In this document: in pieces, positions 34,813-43,594 of the stretch
Position numbering within the stretch: position 1 is the first letter of the stretch
Layout of the letters: every line of letters starts with the position of its first letter
Assembly (NCBI GenBank): GCA_964443225.1
Contig: CAYUCC010000021.1
Span: 7,638-71,637, forward strand
Direction of reading: 5' to 3'
Length of the DNA: 64,000 bases
Source of the DNA: SSC4 sp964443225
Lineage (GTDB): Bacteria; Chloroflexota; Anaerolineae; SSC4; Amarolineaceae
Position numbers and translations under genes: made by a program
The notes under the pieces: model-generated
Databases searched by the model: none
Seen by the model: only the letters and a program-made list of their open reading frames with translations
Told to the model about the DNA's origin: nothing

Positions 34813-36135
34813 TCACGCCACCAACACCACCAACAGATCGTTCACATTCGTCCCGGTTGGCCCCGTCATCACCAGGTCACCCAGGGCGGCGAAGAACGGG
34901 TAGGCATCGTTCAGCGCCAGGTGCTGACGAGCATCGAGCCCCTGGGTCCGCGCCCGTGTCATCGTCGTGCCGTCCACCCAGGCGCCCGCCGCATCGGTGG
35001 GACCATCCACACCGTCGCTGGCCAGTGCCAGCACCCCCACCGGCCAGCCGTCGAGCGCCACTGCCGCCGCAAGGGCCAGCTCCTGGTTGCGCCCACCACG
35101 GCCAGCCCCACGCACAGTCACGGTCGTCTCACCCCCCCACACCAGGCACGCCGGACGGGTCACGGGCCGGTTGTAACGCACGATTTCCCTGGCCATGGCG
35201 GCCGCCACACGCGCAACCTCCCGCGCCTCACCTTCCAGGGTCGTCGTTAGCAGCAGTGCGTTCCAGCCTCGCGCGGCCGCCGCCGCGATCACCGCCTCCG
35301 CCGCCAGCCGGACCGAACCAACGATCACGTGCTGCACGCGGTCGGACCAGGCATCGCCCGGTTTGAAGGTTTCTGGCACTTCGCCACGCTGGCCCGCCTG
35401 CAGGTGGGCCGCCACCGGCGCGGGTACTGCATCACACAGGTCGTAACGCGCCAGGACATCCCAGGCATCGGCGAAGGTCGTGGGATCGGCCACCGTTGGG
35501 CCGGAGGCAATCACGTCCAATGGGTCGCCCACCACGTCGGAGAGAACGAGTGACACGACGCGAGCCCCGTTAGCAGCACGCACCAAACCACCCCCCTTGA
35601 CCCGATCGAGGTGCTTGCGCACGGCGTTGAGCTCACCGATCGTCGCCCCGCTGCGCAGCAGTTGGTGGGTGGTGGTCTGCAGATCAGCCAGGCTAATCCC
35701 GGCCACCGGGCTGGTCAACAGGGCCGAACCACCGCCGCTGATGAGAACAAAGACCAGGTCTTCGGCGCCCGTCCCGCTCAGTAAATCCAACACGGCGCGG
35801 CCGGCAGCCACACTTCCCGTGTTCGGGATGGGATGGCCGCCCTCGATCACACGCAGCCCGCCGCCTCCCGCTGCGGTACCCGCCGGCACCACGACCAACC
35901 CGCTCACAGTGCCCGGCACAAGTGCCACGAGCGCCGCCGCCATCGCCCCCGCTGCCTTACCAAACGCAACCACCCGCACGTGCCGGTAGTCTCCCAGGAG
36001 ATAGACGCAATCGCCAATCCTCACCCCCCCAGGCACCGCCATCACCTGCCGGCGCACAGCCTCCCCCGGATCCGCCGCCCCCAGCGCAACCCGCATCAAC
36101 TCGCGCCCCACATCCCACAAATCACCCTTACTCAT
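34813..36135 (-). CDS. gckA: Glycerate 2-kinase (GckA/MOFRL family)
   Basis: This 440-aa enzyme phosphorylates D-glycerate to 2-phosphoglycerate. ATG 36135 is chosen; the frame stays open for 38 more codons, but these come from a G-poor low-complexity spacer. Visible motifs are VVAFGKAAGAMAAALV, VIEGGHPIPNTGS, VLISGGGSALL, LNAVRKHLDRVKGG and SLVLSDVVGDPLDVIASGPT in the N-terminal domain. In the C-terminal MOFRL domain, GRGGRNQELALAAA and LALASDGVDGPTDAAGAWVD are visible. The length fits. It converges on tRNA-Pro. Glycerate use would join the same lower glycolysis as the glycerol genes. Confidence 0.93.
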   Translation of the reverse strand: MSKGDLWDVGRELMRVALGAADPGEAVRRQVMAVPGGVRIGDCVYLLGDYRHVRVVAFGKAAGAMAAALVALVPGTVSGLVVVPAGTAAGGGGLRVIEGGHPIPNTGSVAAGRAVLDLLSGTGAEDLVFVLISGGGSALLTSPVAGISLADLQTTTHQLLRSGATIGELNAVRKHLDRVKGGGLVRAANGARVVSLVLSDVVGDPLDVIASGPTVADPTTFADAWDVLARYDLCDAVPAPVAAHLQAGQRGEVPETFKPGDAWSDRVQHVIVGSVRLAAEAVIAAAAARGWNALLLTTTLEGEAREVARVAAAMAREIVRYNRPVTRPACLVWGGETTVTVRGAGRGGRNQELALAAAVALDGWPVGVLALASDGVDGPTDAAGAWVDGTTMTRARTQGLDARQHLALNDAYPFFAALGDLVMTGPTGTNVNDLLVVLVA

Positions 36136-36476
36136 ACACCCATTATAGGCCCACCCCCCCGCCCACGCAACCCCCCACACAACACCTCCCACCCTACACC
36201 CCCACTCCCATACAAAACCACACACACAACACTCCCATTCCCCCCGCACAACACCCCCGTCTCACCACACTCCACGCCACCCACTCCGTACTCCCTACTC
36301 CGTACTCCCTACTCCCTCCCCCCACTTGCCTATCTCGCCCCTCTCCGCTATCATACGGCAATTCGTTGCCACGTCGCGATGAAAAAGCTGTCATGCAGGA
36401 TGGTCAGCCCGTTCATGGGTCGTTCATCGCCCCGTGGTATCCTGTGGTCAAGACGAAACAACCGCGAGGGTTCCCT
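36136..36476. other. G-poor low-complexity spacer with heptamer repeat
   Basis: No gene is supported. From about 36140 to 36330 the plus strand is almost entirely A, C and T with very few G. The block contains five ACTCCGT/ACTCCCT heptamers (36283-36317). The flippase promoter probably lies around 36340-36400. Confidence 0.6.
36283..36317 (-). repeat. Period-7 repeat (GGAGTAC/GGAGTAG family, minus sense)
   Basis: Five consecutive ACTCCGT or ACTCCCT units are the reverse complement of the GGAGTAS-type units that end dhaM. Confidence 0.85.
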
Positions 36477-37952
36477 GTGTCGTTCGATCGCCGCATCGTT
36501 ACCGGTGTCTTTTGGGTTGGCCTGTCCAGCATGACCTCGCGCGCCCTGGCGTTCCTGGCGCGCATCATTCTGCTCAAACTGCTGCTGCCTGAAGATTTCG
36601 GCATTATGCAAACCGCCTTTCTGGCCCTGGAATCGCTGCAGCTCCTGCGCGAGTTCGGCTTCAGCTCGGCCCTGATCTACCGCAAAAAGGATATCCGGGA
36701 AGCCTCCCATGTCACCTTCTGGGTCACCAACGGCACCTCGGTGGTCTATTGGGCGCTGGCCTTTTTCGGCGCACCCCTCGTGGCAGCTTTCTTCCGTGAT
36801 CCGCGCATCACCCCCGTCGTTCAGGTGCTTTCATTCGTCATCCTGATCCGCGCGCCGGGCACGGTACCGATGGTTCTTCTGGCTAAGGAGATGGACTTCC
36901 GGCGTCGTTTGCTGCCCGATATCGTGCCCACGCTGGCCTACGGTACCATCGCCGTGGTCCTGGCCGCCATGGGTTTCGGCGTCTGGGCGCTCGTGATTGC
37001 CAAACTGGTCGAGGCGGTCTTCGACCTCGTCGTGCCCTACCTGGTCACGTCGTACCGGCCTGCCCTGCGTTTCAGCGTGCCCGTGGCGCGCGAGATGTTC
37101 GGCTACGGCATGAACATCGTACTCAGCCAGGTGCTGATTTTTGCCATCACCAACATCGACGACCTGTTCGTGGGACGCCTGCTGGGCGTGGCAGCCCTCG
37201 GTATCTACGGCACGGCCTATCTGCTGTCGAACCTGCCGGCGACCAACATCACCGGCCTGATCAACCAGGTGATGTTTCCCGCCTTTACAAAGATCAACGA
37301 GGACATCGCCTATTTCCGCCGCACCTTCTTCCGCACCGTGCATTACGTCTCGCTGTTGACGATCCCCGTGGCCATCATCACGATGGTTTTCGCCGCCGAC
37401 TTCGTCGCGGTGCTCGGTCCGGTGAAGTGGGGCGCCGCCGTGGTGCCGATCCAGCTCCTGGCGATCTATGGACTGTGCCGCTCGATTGCCGCCAACATGG
37501 GTAACGTCTTCAAGGCCGGCGGCAAACCACAGTGGCTGACCTACATCGCCCTATGGCGCTTGTCGATGATGTTGATTTTCCTGTACCCGGTGACGATCAA
37601 CTGGGGCGTGGTCGGCGTCAGTGCCCTCTCGGCCATCATCGCCGTGATCGACTGGTTCATCTCGGCCTGGCTCACCGACAAGGTGATCGGCGGTTCGTTG
37701 AGCACCTACGGACGTATTCTGCTGCCCCTCCTGCTGTTCGCCGTGCTCGGTGCCGGTGCCGCCTACGCACTCGACGTGGTCCTCTTCCCGCAGGCGTCCT
37801 GGATATCCCTTACGATAGCAGGTGTCGTCGCCCTGGGTGTCTACCTGGTGCTGGTGCTGATCTTCGACCGTGACGTGCGCCGCGTCACCCAGCAGGGGCT
37901 AGCCATGGGCCGCACGATGCTGCAAAACCGTTTACAGGTGCGTAATGTCTGA
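36477..37952 (+). CDS. Lipopolysaccharide/polysaccharide flippase (MOP superfamily, WzxC-like)
   Basis: This 491-aa membrane protein would flip lipid-linked sugars across the membrane. GTG 36477 is chosen because GAGGG lies six bases upstream and the family start VTGVFWVGLSSMTSRALAF follows at once; ATG 36393 would add 28 unrelated residues. About 12-14 hydrophobic helices are visible, with the typical LLPEDFGIMQTAFL, FGFSSALIYRKKD and QVMFPAFTKINED segments. It opens a run of envelope-sugar genes extending to 42748. No adjacent polymerase gene is present. Confidence 0.88.
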   Translation: MSFDRRIVTGVFWVGLSSMTSRALAFLARIILLKLLLPEDFGIMQTAFLALESLQLLREFGFSSALIYRKKDIREASHVTFWVTNGTSVVYWALAFFGAPLVAAFFRDPRITPVVQVLSFVILIRAPGTVPMVLLAKEMDFRRRLLPDIVPTLAYGTIAVVLAAMGFGVWALVIAKLVEAVFDLVVPYLVTSYRPALRFSVPVAREMFGYGMNIVLSQVLIFAITNIDDLFVGRLLGVAALGIYGTAYLLSNLPATNITGLINQVMFPAFTKINEDIAYFRRTFFRTVHYVSLLTIPVAIITMVFAADFVAVLGPVKWGAAVVPIQLLAIYGLCRSIAANMGNVFKAGGKPQWLTYIALWRLSMMLIFLYPVTINWGVVGVSALSAIIAVIDWFISAWLTDKVIGGSLSTYGRILLPLLLFAVLGAGAAYALDVVLFPQASWISLTIAGVVALGVYLVLVLIFDRDVRRVTQQGLAMGRTMLQNRLQVRNV

Positions 37953-37962
37953 CACTCAACCC

Positions 37963-37980
37963 AGCCCGCTTCGGCGGGCT
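37963..37980 (+). terminator. Short UUCG-loop hairpin after flippase gene
   Basis: AGCCCGC-TTCG-GCGGGCT is a seven-bp stem with a stable tetraloop, ten bases after the stop codon. It lacks a T-run. Confidence 0.5.
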
Positions 37981-38026
37981 TCCGCCATCAGCCTGAACTC
38001 GAGTTCGAGGCGCACGACCACCTGAC

Positions 38027-39073
38027 ATGCACGTCCTGCTCGTTTCACGCGTCCGCCTGAACCCGTACGTGTCTCTGCTGGCCCGCGGCCTGGAGGAACA
38101 CGGTGTGTCGACCCGCATCACCCCCACATTCGGGCTGCGCACCTTATTCGACGCTCGCCAACACGGCGTCGAGGTCATCCACCTGCACTGGTTGGAACTC
38201 CTGATTGCCGCACCAGGACCCACCCGTCAGAGGCTGCGCCTGCACTGGCTCCTGAGTATGCTGACCCTGGCGCAGCGCCTCGGCATCCGACTCGTCTATA
38301 CCGTGCACAACCTGGCCCCGCACGAACCCGACCAGGCCAGCGTGAGCGAACGCGGCAGCACGAGCCTCTTACGCCTGGCCGACCTGGTGCACGTGCACGA
38401 TACGGCGACCGCCACCGCACTGGCGCAGGTTACCGGCCGCCAGCACGGTGTCTACATGGTGCCGCACGGCAGCTACCTTGGCGCCTATCCCAACACTTGC
38501 ACGCGGTCCACAGCCCGCCAGCGTCTCGGATTGGGCGAGCAGGACGTGGTCTACCTGGCATTGGGTGGCCTGCGTCCCTACAAAGGTATCGAAACTTTGA
38601 TCGACGCCTTCCAAGCCATGGCCTTGCCCCAGGCCCGTCTGCTGATTGCAGGTCATGCGCACGTGCCGGCCTATGCCGCCGGGCTGGCCGCGCGTGCCGG
38701 CAGCGACCCGCGGATTCGCCTGCACGTGCAGCACGTCGAGGATGACGAGCTGCAGTATTTCTTTCACGCCAGCGATGCCTGCGTGCTGCCGTACCGCCAG
38801 GCCACTACGTCGGGTGCGGCGCTCCTGGCTCTGTCGTTTGGCTGTCCCATCGTAGCCCCCGACTTTGCACCGTTTCCTCCCCTGGCCGCCGGCGGGCGCG
38901 GCCTGCTGTATTCGCCCGACGATCCAGGGGGACTGCAGCGTGCCCTGACCGCCGTCTTACAGCTGGACCACGTCGCGGCCCAGGCGGCGTGCCTGGTCTA
39001 TGCACAGGCCCTGGATTGGAAGACGCTGGCGGGCCAGCACCTGGCCGCATACCGCTCGGTTCATCGAGGCTGA
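38027..39073 (+). CDS. Glycosyltransferase family 4
   Basis: This 348-aa GT-B enzyme has an N-terminal acceptor domain (MHVLLVSRVRLNPYVSLLARG, VIHLHWLELL, VYTVHNLAPHE) and a C-terminal nucleotide-sugar domain. In the latter, LALGGLRPYKGIETLIDAF, LLIAGHA and the E-x7-E equivalent around SDACVLPYRQATTSGAALLA are visible; the usual first Glu is not obvious, and the loop reads ATTSGAA. It would act on the cytoplasmic face, adding sugar to a lipid carrier or glycan. The start is ATG 38027. Confidence 0.85.
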   Translation: MHVLLVSRVRLNPYVSLLARGLEEHGVSTRITPTFGLRTLFDARQHGVEVIHLHWLELLIAAPGPTRQRLRLHWLLSMLTLAQRLGIRLVYTVHNLAPHEPDQASVSERGSTSLLRLADLVHVHDTATATALAQVTGRQHGVYMVPHGSYLGAYPNTCTRSTARQRLGLGEQDVVYLALGGLRPYKGIETLIDAFQAMALPQARLLIAGHAHVPAYAAGLAARAGSDPRIRLHVQHVEDDELQYFFHASDACVLPYRQATTSGAALLALSFGCPIVAPDFAPFPPLAAGGRGLLYSPDDPGGLQRALTAVLQLDHVAAQAACLVYAQALDWKTLAGQHLAAYRSVHRG

Positions 39074-39129
39074 TCACTGGGCACTGGGAGAAGAGACAGC
39101 GCAGGGAGCTTATCTCGGGAGAAAGAAGC

Positions 39130-39258
39130 ATGGCACGCACACCCTTTACATCGCAACGTCATCACCGGTATCGTGTGGCTGCGCCGGTCCTGGGCGGCCT
39201 CGTCCTGCTCCTGGTTGTGGCCAGCTGTGTGCCGGCCACGGTCACGACTGCCCAATGA
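39130..39258 (+). CDS. 42-aa small lipoprotein
   Basis: This tiny gene starts at ATG 39130 after a GGGAGAAAG site. The product is a basic N-terminus (MARTPFTSQRHHRYRV), a hydrophobic stretch (LGGLVLLLVV), a lipobox VASC and only ten more residues (CVPATVTTAQ counts from the Cys). After processing, a lipidated peptide of about 10 residues would remain. Its TGA overlaps the ATG of the next glycosyltransferase (ATGA), so it may serve to couple translation. It is too short for family assignment. Confidence 0.6.
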   Translation: MARTPFTSQRHHRYRVAAPVLGGLVLLLVVASCVPATVTTAQ

Positions 39259-40484
39259 CCGAACCGGCTGTGCTCGCCGATGAAACGATCGTCTGCTTTG
39301 CACCCGAACCGTGGGATGGTCTGTGGCGCAACCGTCACCAGTTGATGACGCGCCTGGCACGCCGCAACCGCGTTCTGTGGGTCGAACCGCGTCCGTACCT
39401 GGTTCACGTCCAACAGGCATTACGCAGCGGGCGCACCGCCCCCTTCACCCTGGCCCTGACGCGTCCGCGACGGGTGCGCGATCAGCTCTACGTGCTGCGT
39501 ACCCCGCTGTGGCTGCCGCTGAGCGGACGGTCACCGCTGCGCGAGGCCACCGCCTGGGGACGGCGCCAGCTGCTGCGGCACGCCGTACACCAGCTGGGGG
39601 GTACCGCGCGGCCCCCGATCCTCTGGCTCTTCCGTCCCGACCAGGCCGACGTCACCGGCCAGCTCGGCGAGCGTCTGCTCATCTACCACGCGGTCGACGA
39701 GTATGCGGCCTACGAGTTGGAGTTCCAGGACGACCGGTCGGCCAACCGGCCGGAAGCGGTGCATGCGGTGGAGGAAACGATCCTGCGTCGTGCCGATCTC
39801 GTGCTGGTGAGTTCGGCACCGCTCCTGGACCGTAAACGCCCGTTCAATGCCAACACCCACCTGGTGCCAAACGGCGTCGACTACGCCGCATTCGCGGCCG
39901 CGGTGCGTGAGCCGGCCGAGCCGGTGGTGATGGCGGGCATTCCTCATCCGCGCCTGGGCTTTGTCGGCGCCATCAACGAAAAGGTCGACCTGGGCCTGCT
40001 CGCCCAGCTGGCCCAGGCCTATCCGGCATGGTCGGTGGTGCTCGTGGGTCCGGTGACGCTGCGTTATCACCTGGAGGACCTGGACGCCCTGCGGGCCTTG
40101 TCCAACGTTCACGTCTGCGGCGCCGTGCCGGTCGAGCAGGTGCCGTACGCCATCCAGGCCAACGACGTCTGCCTGATGCCGTACAAAGTCAACGCGTGGA
40201 CCCACCACATCAACCCGCTGAAGTTGTACGAGTACCTGGCGATTGGCCATCCCGTCATAAGCACGGCGATTCCGGCGGTTTCCGGCATGGAAACGTTGGT
40301 TCACGTGGCAGCAACACCCTCGATGTTCGTTACGCACGCGGCGCATGCCGTGCAGACCGCGCCCGATGCGACGGCGCGTGCCCATCGGCGGGCCTTTGCC
40401 GCCCAGCAAACGTGGGATGCGCGCGTGGCCGGCATCACCCGCCTGATCTACCAAACCTTACAGGACACATCGAACCCATGCTAA
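39255..40484 (+). CDS. Glycosyltransferase family 4 (TuaH/Cap1-like)
   Basis: This 409-aa enzyme starts at ATG 39255 inside the ATGA overlap. The N-terminus IVCFAPEPWDGLWRNRHQLM and VLWVEPRPYLV, then RLLIYHAVDEYAAY and ADLVLVSSAPL, are typical of the group that includes teichuronic-acid GT TuaH. LGFVGAINEKVDLGLLAQL and the donor site MPYKVNAWTHHINPLKLYEY with its Glu form the C-terminal domain. The last seven bases overlap the methyltransferase gene, so this gene and both its neighbours are translationally coupled. Confidence 0.85.
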   Translation: MTEPAVLADETIVCFAPEPWDGLWRNRHQLMTRLARRNRVLWVEPRPYLVHVQQALRSGRTAPFTLALTRPRRVRDQLYVLRTPLWLPLSGRSPLREATAWGRRQLLRHAVHQLGGTARPPILWLFRPDQADVTGQLGERLLIYHAVDEYAAYELEFQDDRSANRPEAVHAVEETILRRADLVLVSSAPLLDRKRPFNANTHLVPNGVDYAAFAAAVREPAEPVVMAGIPHPRLGFVGAINEKVDLGLLAQLAQAYPAWSVVLVGPVTLRYHLEDLDALRALSNVHVCGAVPVEQVPYAIQANDVCLMPYKVNAWTHHINPLKLYEYLAIGHPVISTAIPAVSGMETLVHVAATPSMFVTHAAHAVQTAPDATARAHRRAFAAQQTWDARVAGITRLIYQTLQDTSNPC

Positions 40485-41179
40485 CCTGGCAACAACGAGC
40501 CGCAGTCGAACGAGTCGTCTTTCCCCATTACACCGACCAGGTATTTGGGCGTCTGCGTGCTGCCCTGGCCGAGGCACTGCATCCAGGCGCCTTCGTGCTG
40601 GATGCGGGCAGCGGACCCGGAACGTGGGTCCTGCGCCGCCACCGGCCGGAGATCGACGTAGCCGGCCTGGACCTCTTCCGCCCCGATCCGGTGCCGTCAC
40701 CGCGTTATGCCATCGGTTCCCTCGAAGCCGTTCCCTACGCTGACAATCTGTTCGACCTGGTGCTCTGTTACGACGTGATCGAACACCTGGAGGAACCGGT
40801 GGCTGCTTTCACCGAATTCTGGCGTGTGTTGAAGCCGGGTGGACTCCTGGTGATCAAAACGCCCAACCTGCGGGGTCCCACGACGCGTTTCGCATCGCTG
40901 GTGCCGTTTTCCTGGCACGTCGCCGTCCAGCGTGCGCTCGGCACCCGCGAGTCCAGCGTCTTCCCCACCCTGTACCGCTGCAACACCCCACTCGACTTGA
41001 CTCTGGCGCTGCAGGCGTGTGGTTTCACCAGCGAATCACTCTACACGGTGGATGAAACGGCCAGCTATTTTGCGTTCGTACCGGTGACCTACGCCCTGGG
41101 CTTACTCTACAGCCGCTGGATGGGGCACGCCGACCGTGCCGGCTGGCGCAACGGGATGATCGGTGTATTCCGCAAGTGA
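40478..41179 (+). CDS. Class I SAM-dependent methyltransferase
   Basis: This 233-aa enzyme starts at ATG 40478, overlapping the glycosyltransferase stop. Motif I is FVLDAGSGPGTWVLRR, motif II equivalent DIAGLD-type DVAGLDLF, and the Methyltransf_11 signature is LFDLVLCYDVIEHLEEP followed by EFWRVLKPGGLLVIKTPN. The C-terminal part has aromatic and hydrophobic segments. Given its operon it probably methylates a sugar or lipid-linked glycan, but this is context only. Confidence 0.88.
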   Translation: MLTWQQRAAVERVVFPHYTDQVFGRLRAALAEALHPGAFVLDAGSGPGTWVLRRHRPEIDVAGLDLFRPDPVPSPRYAIGSLEAVPYADNLFDLVLCYDVIEHLEEPVAAFTEFWRVLKPGGLLVIKTPNLRGPTTRFASLVPFSWHVAVQRALGTRESSVFPTLYRCNTPLDLTLALQACGFTSESLYTVDETASYFAFVPVTYALGLLYSRWMGHADRAGWRNGMIGVFRK

Positions 41180-41210
41180 GATGTACGCTGTATCCTCTGG
41201 CACTTACGCT

Positions 41211-41239
41211 TTGCCCGTGATCTTCAACGGTGGTAAAAT
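41211..41239 (+). promoter_or_regulatory. Sigma-70-type promoter for phosphohexomutase
   Basis: TTGCCC (41211-41216) and TAAAAT (41234-41239) are 17 bases apart, 45 bases before the start codon. Confidence 0.6.
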
Positions 41240-41284
41240 GATGGCCAAACCATCTTAAGCTCACAAGGGCGCGCAACATACATC

Positions 41285-42748
41285 ATGGACATTCACTTTG
41301 GAACCGACGGTTGGCGGGCCGTCATCAGCGACACCTTTACCTTCGCCAATGTGCGCCTGGTGGCCCAGGCCATCGCCGACGTCGTCGGTGAAGAGGCCGC
41401 GCCACCGCAGCGCATGGTGGTGGGCTTCGACACCCGATTTCTGTCCGACCGCTATGCGCGCGAGGTGGCGTGTGTTTTCGCCGCCAACGGCATCTACGTC
41501 GACCTGACCCAGGCCGATACGCCGACCCCCGCTGTGTCCTTTGCCATCGTTGCGCACGGGGCCGCGGGGGGTGTGATGATCACAGCCAGTCACAACCCGC
41601 CGCGCTACAACGGCATCAAACTGAAGGCGGCCTACGGCGGCTCGGCATCCCCTGCCGGCTGTAAGCGCATCGAGGCCCGCCTGCAGGACAACGAGACGGC
41701 TGGCCGGCCGCCGCTCACGATCGATTTCGACGAGGCGACCGCGGCCGGGCTGATTCGCCGCTTCGACCCGCGCCCGGGTTACCGGGCTCACCTGGCCACC
41801 CTGATCGACTTCGACGCCATCCGGCAGGCCGGTCTGCGGGTGGTAGTCGATGCCATGTACGGGGCGGGGCGCGGCTACCTGGCCGATTATCTACGGCAGG
41901 CGGGTGCCGAGGTGCTCGAACTGCGCGGTGAGATGAATCCGGGGTTCAACGGTATCCATCCCGAACCCATTGCGCGTTATCTACAGCCCCTGGCGGCGGA
42001 AATGGAATACGGCAGCTGGCACATCGGCCTGGCCACCGACGGTGACGGCGATCGGATCGGCGCGATGGCACCCGGGGGACGTTTCATCGACCCGCACGTG
42101 ATCATGGCGCTTAGCCTGCGTCACCTGGTGCAGCGGCGCCAGCAGCGCGGCATGATCGTCAAGACGGTCTCCACCACCCAGATGCTCAACCGCCTGGCGG
42201 ACCGTTACGGCCTCGAGCTGCGGGAAACACCGGTGGGTTTCAACCACATCAGCGACTTGATGATGGCCCACGACGTGCTGATCGGCGGCGAAGAATCGGG
42301 CGGCATCAGCATCAAGGGACACATCCCCGAGGGCGATGGTGTTCTGATGGGGCTGCTGCTTGCCGAAATAGTCGCCGTGAACGGTGGTGACTTCGATGCG
42401 CTGCTGGGCGATTTGGTGCGCGAAGTCGGGCCTTTTTATTACGCCCGTAATGACTTTCACCTGAAACCGGTCAGCGGACGTCCGCCCTTCACCAAGGCAG
42501 AGATGGTGGCACGGCTCACGCAGCCGCCGCCAACCGAGTTGGGGGGTGTGACAATTGCGCAGGTGGGTGTCAACGATGGTGTGAAGTTCGTGCTGGAGGA
42601 TGACAGCTGGTTGTTGATCCGGCCTTCGGGGACCGAACCGGTGTTACGCATGTATGCGGAGGCACACAGCCCCGAGCTGGTGCAGGCGCTGCTCCACGCG
42701 GGCGAATTGTTGGTTCCGACCCACAGCCAACCCAACGGGACCCATTAG
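41285..42748 (+). CDS. Phosphoglucomutase/phosphomannomutase
   Basis: This 487-aa alpha-D-phosphohexomutase interconverts sugar 1- and 6-phosphates for nucleotide-sugar synthesis. The N-terminal signature FGTDGWRAVI is followed by the phosphoserine loop MITASHNPPRYNGIK (Ser about 102), the metal loop LATDGDGDRIGA, the sugar-binding GGEESGGIS and the phosphate-binding RPSGTEPVLRMY. All four functional loops are present. Whether glucose or mannose is preferred cannot be decided. It has its own promoter after the glycan cluster. Confidence 0.92.
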   Translation: MDIHFGTDGWRAVISDTFTFANVRLVAQAIADVVGEEAAPPQRMVVGFDTRFLSDRYAREVACVFAANGIYVDLTQADTPTPAVSFAIVAHGAAGGVMITASHNPPRYNGIKLKAAYGGSASPAGCKRIEARLQDNETAGRPPLTIDFDEATAAGLIRRFDPRPGYRAHLATLIDFDAIRQAGLRVVVDAMYGAGRGYLADYLRQAGAEVLELRGEMNPGFNGIHPEPIARYLQPLAAEMEYGSWHIGLATDGDGDRIGAMAPGGRFIDPHVIMALSLRHLVQRRQQRGMIVKTVSTTQMLNRLADRYGLELRETPVGFNHISDLMMAHDVLIGGEESGGISIKGHIPEGDGVLMGLLLAEIVAVNGGDFDALLGDLVREVGPFYYARNDFHLKPVSGRPPFTKAEMVARLTQPPPTELGGVTIAQVGVNDGVKFVLEDDSWLLIRPSGTEPVLRMYAEAHSPELVQALLHAGELLVPTHSQPNGTH

Positions 42749-42981
42749 CCGTCACGGCCTTCATTGCGCAGCCTGGCCCACAGCCGCTCGCGAAAGCCGC
42801 CCGGCGGTGCCGCCGACAGGTCCTGCCAATGCCGGAGAATGTGACGTGTCCATCCCAGCACCAGCCGGCAGTGCGGGCACTGCCGCAGGTGTTCGTCGAT
42901 GAGCGATCGCTCTTCGGTGGTCACCTTACCGTCGAGATAGGCTGCGTACACGGGTTCGAGCTGTTCGCAATTCACGATCAT
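42745..42981 (-). CDS. Zinc-finger anti-sigma-like protein (zf-HC2)
   Basis: This 78-aa protein has an N-terminal ZAS domain: MIVNCEQLEPVYAAYLDG and then EERSLIDEHLRQCPHCR with the His-x3-Cys-x2-Cys zinc site. The remainder (GGFRERLWARLRNEG) is a short amphipathic tail with no membrane helix, so it would be a cytoplasmic anti-sigma or redox sensor. No sigma-factor gene lies beside it. It converges on the phosphohexomutase gene with a four-base overlap. Confidence 0.75.
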   Translation of the reverse strand: MIVNCEQLEPVYAAYLDGKVTTEERSLIDEHLRQCPHCRLVLGWTRHILRHWQDLSAAPPGGFRERLWARLRNEGRDG

Positions 42982-43079
42982 GGCCTCAGTTCACGCGTGA
43001 TCGATGTAGACGACTATTGGACGGCAGATTTTGCTGCGTGTCACATCGCACCGTCAGCCAGCACAGGAGGAAGGGAATC

Positions 43080-43586
43080 GTGTCACCGCTCAATTTTTTC
43101 ATTGTTATCATCATCGGGTTCATCATTGGCCTGCTCACCGAGCTGCTGATGGAGGTATTTTACTTCCGCGGTCGGCGTAAACAAGTGCGCGACGAACGCA
43201 TCACCCAACTGGAAACCGACCTGGCCGCACGCGATGAAGAGCTGGCCCAACTGCACTTCGACCTGGAGGGGCGCGAAGCCCGCATCACCGACCTGGAAGG
43301 GCGCCTGACCCGCGGGCAGGAGCGTCTCAACGCCCTGCAGCGGGAAGTCGCCCTGCAGCGGCAGCGTACACAGGTCGCAGCCGAGATTACACCGGTCGAT
43401 GAGGGGGATGTGGTGGCGGCACCGATCCTTCAGCCCAGCGAGGCTGTCGCAGAGGCCGCCGAACCTGTCGATACGCGGTTCGAGGCGGTGAATGAGGTGG
43501 CGGCACCGATGACTCAGGCCAGCGAGGCTGTCGCTGCACAGGTCGATTCGGACGATGAATCGTACCCCACCACGCGGCCGGAGTAG
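43080..43586 (+). CDS. Membrane-anchored coiled-coil protein
   Basis: This 168-aa protein starts at GTG 43080 behind AGGAGG. One N-terminal transmembrane helix (FFIVIIIGFIIGLLTELLME) is followed by a basic turn and a coiled coil (about residues 40-100; heptads in ITQLETDLAARDEELAQL and ITDLEGRLTRGQERL). A Glu/Ala/Val-rich tail contains a near repeat of APxxQxSEAVA. I do not recognise a family. It lies 8 bp before the next gene and may form a surface or envelope pair with it. Confidence 0.7.
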   Translation: MSPLNFFIVIIIGFIIGLLTELLMEVFYFRGRRKQVRDERITQLETDLAARDEELAQLHFDLEGREARITDLEGRLTRGQERLNALQREVALQRQRTQVAAEITPVDEGDVVAAPILQPSEAVAEAAEPVDTRFEAVNEVAAPMTQASEAVAAQVDSDDESYPTTRPE

Positions 43587-43594
43587 GCGGGCCT

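Noticed and set aside
36136..36249. 38-codon N-terminal extension of the glycerate kinase
   Set aside because: The extension is Trp/Gly/Val-rich because it reads the G-free spacer in antisense, and the family start follows ATG 36135.
35922..36476. Long N-terminal extension of the flippase frame
   Set aside because: It runs antisense through the glycerate kinase start and is Pro/Thr/His low complexity; GTG 36477 has a ribosome site and the family N-terminus.
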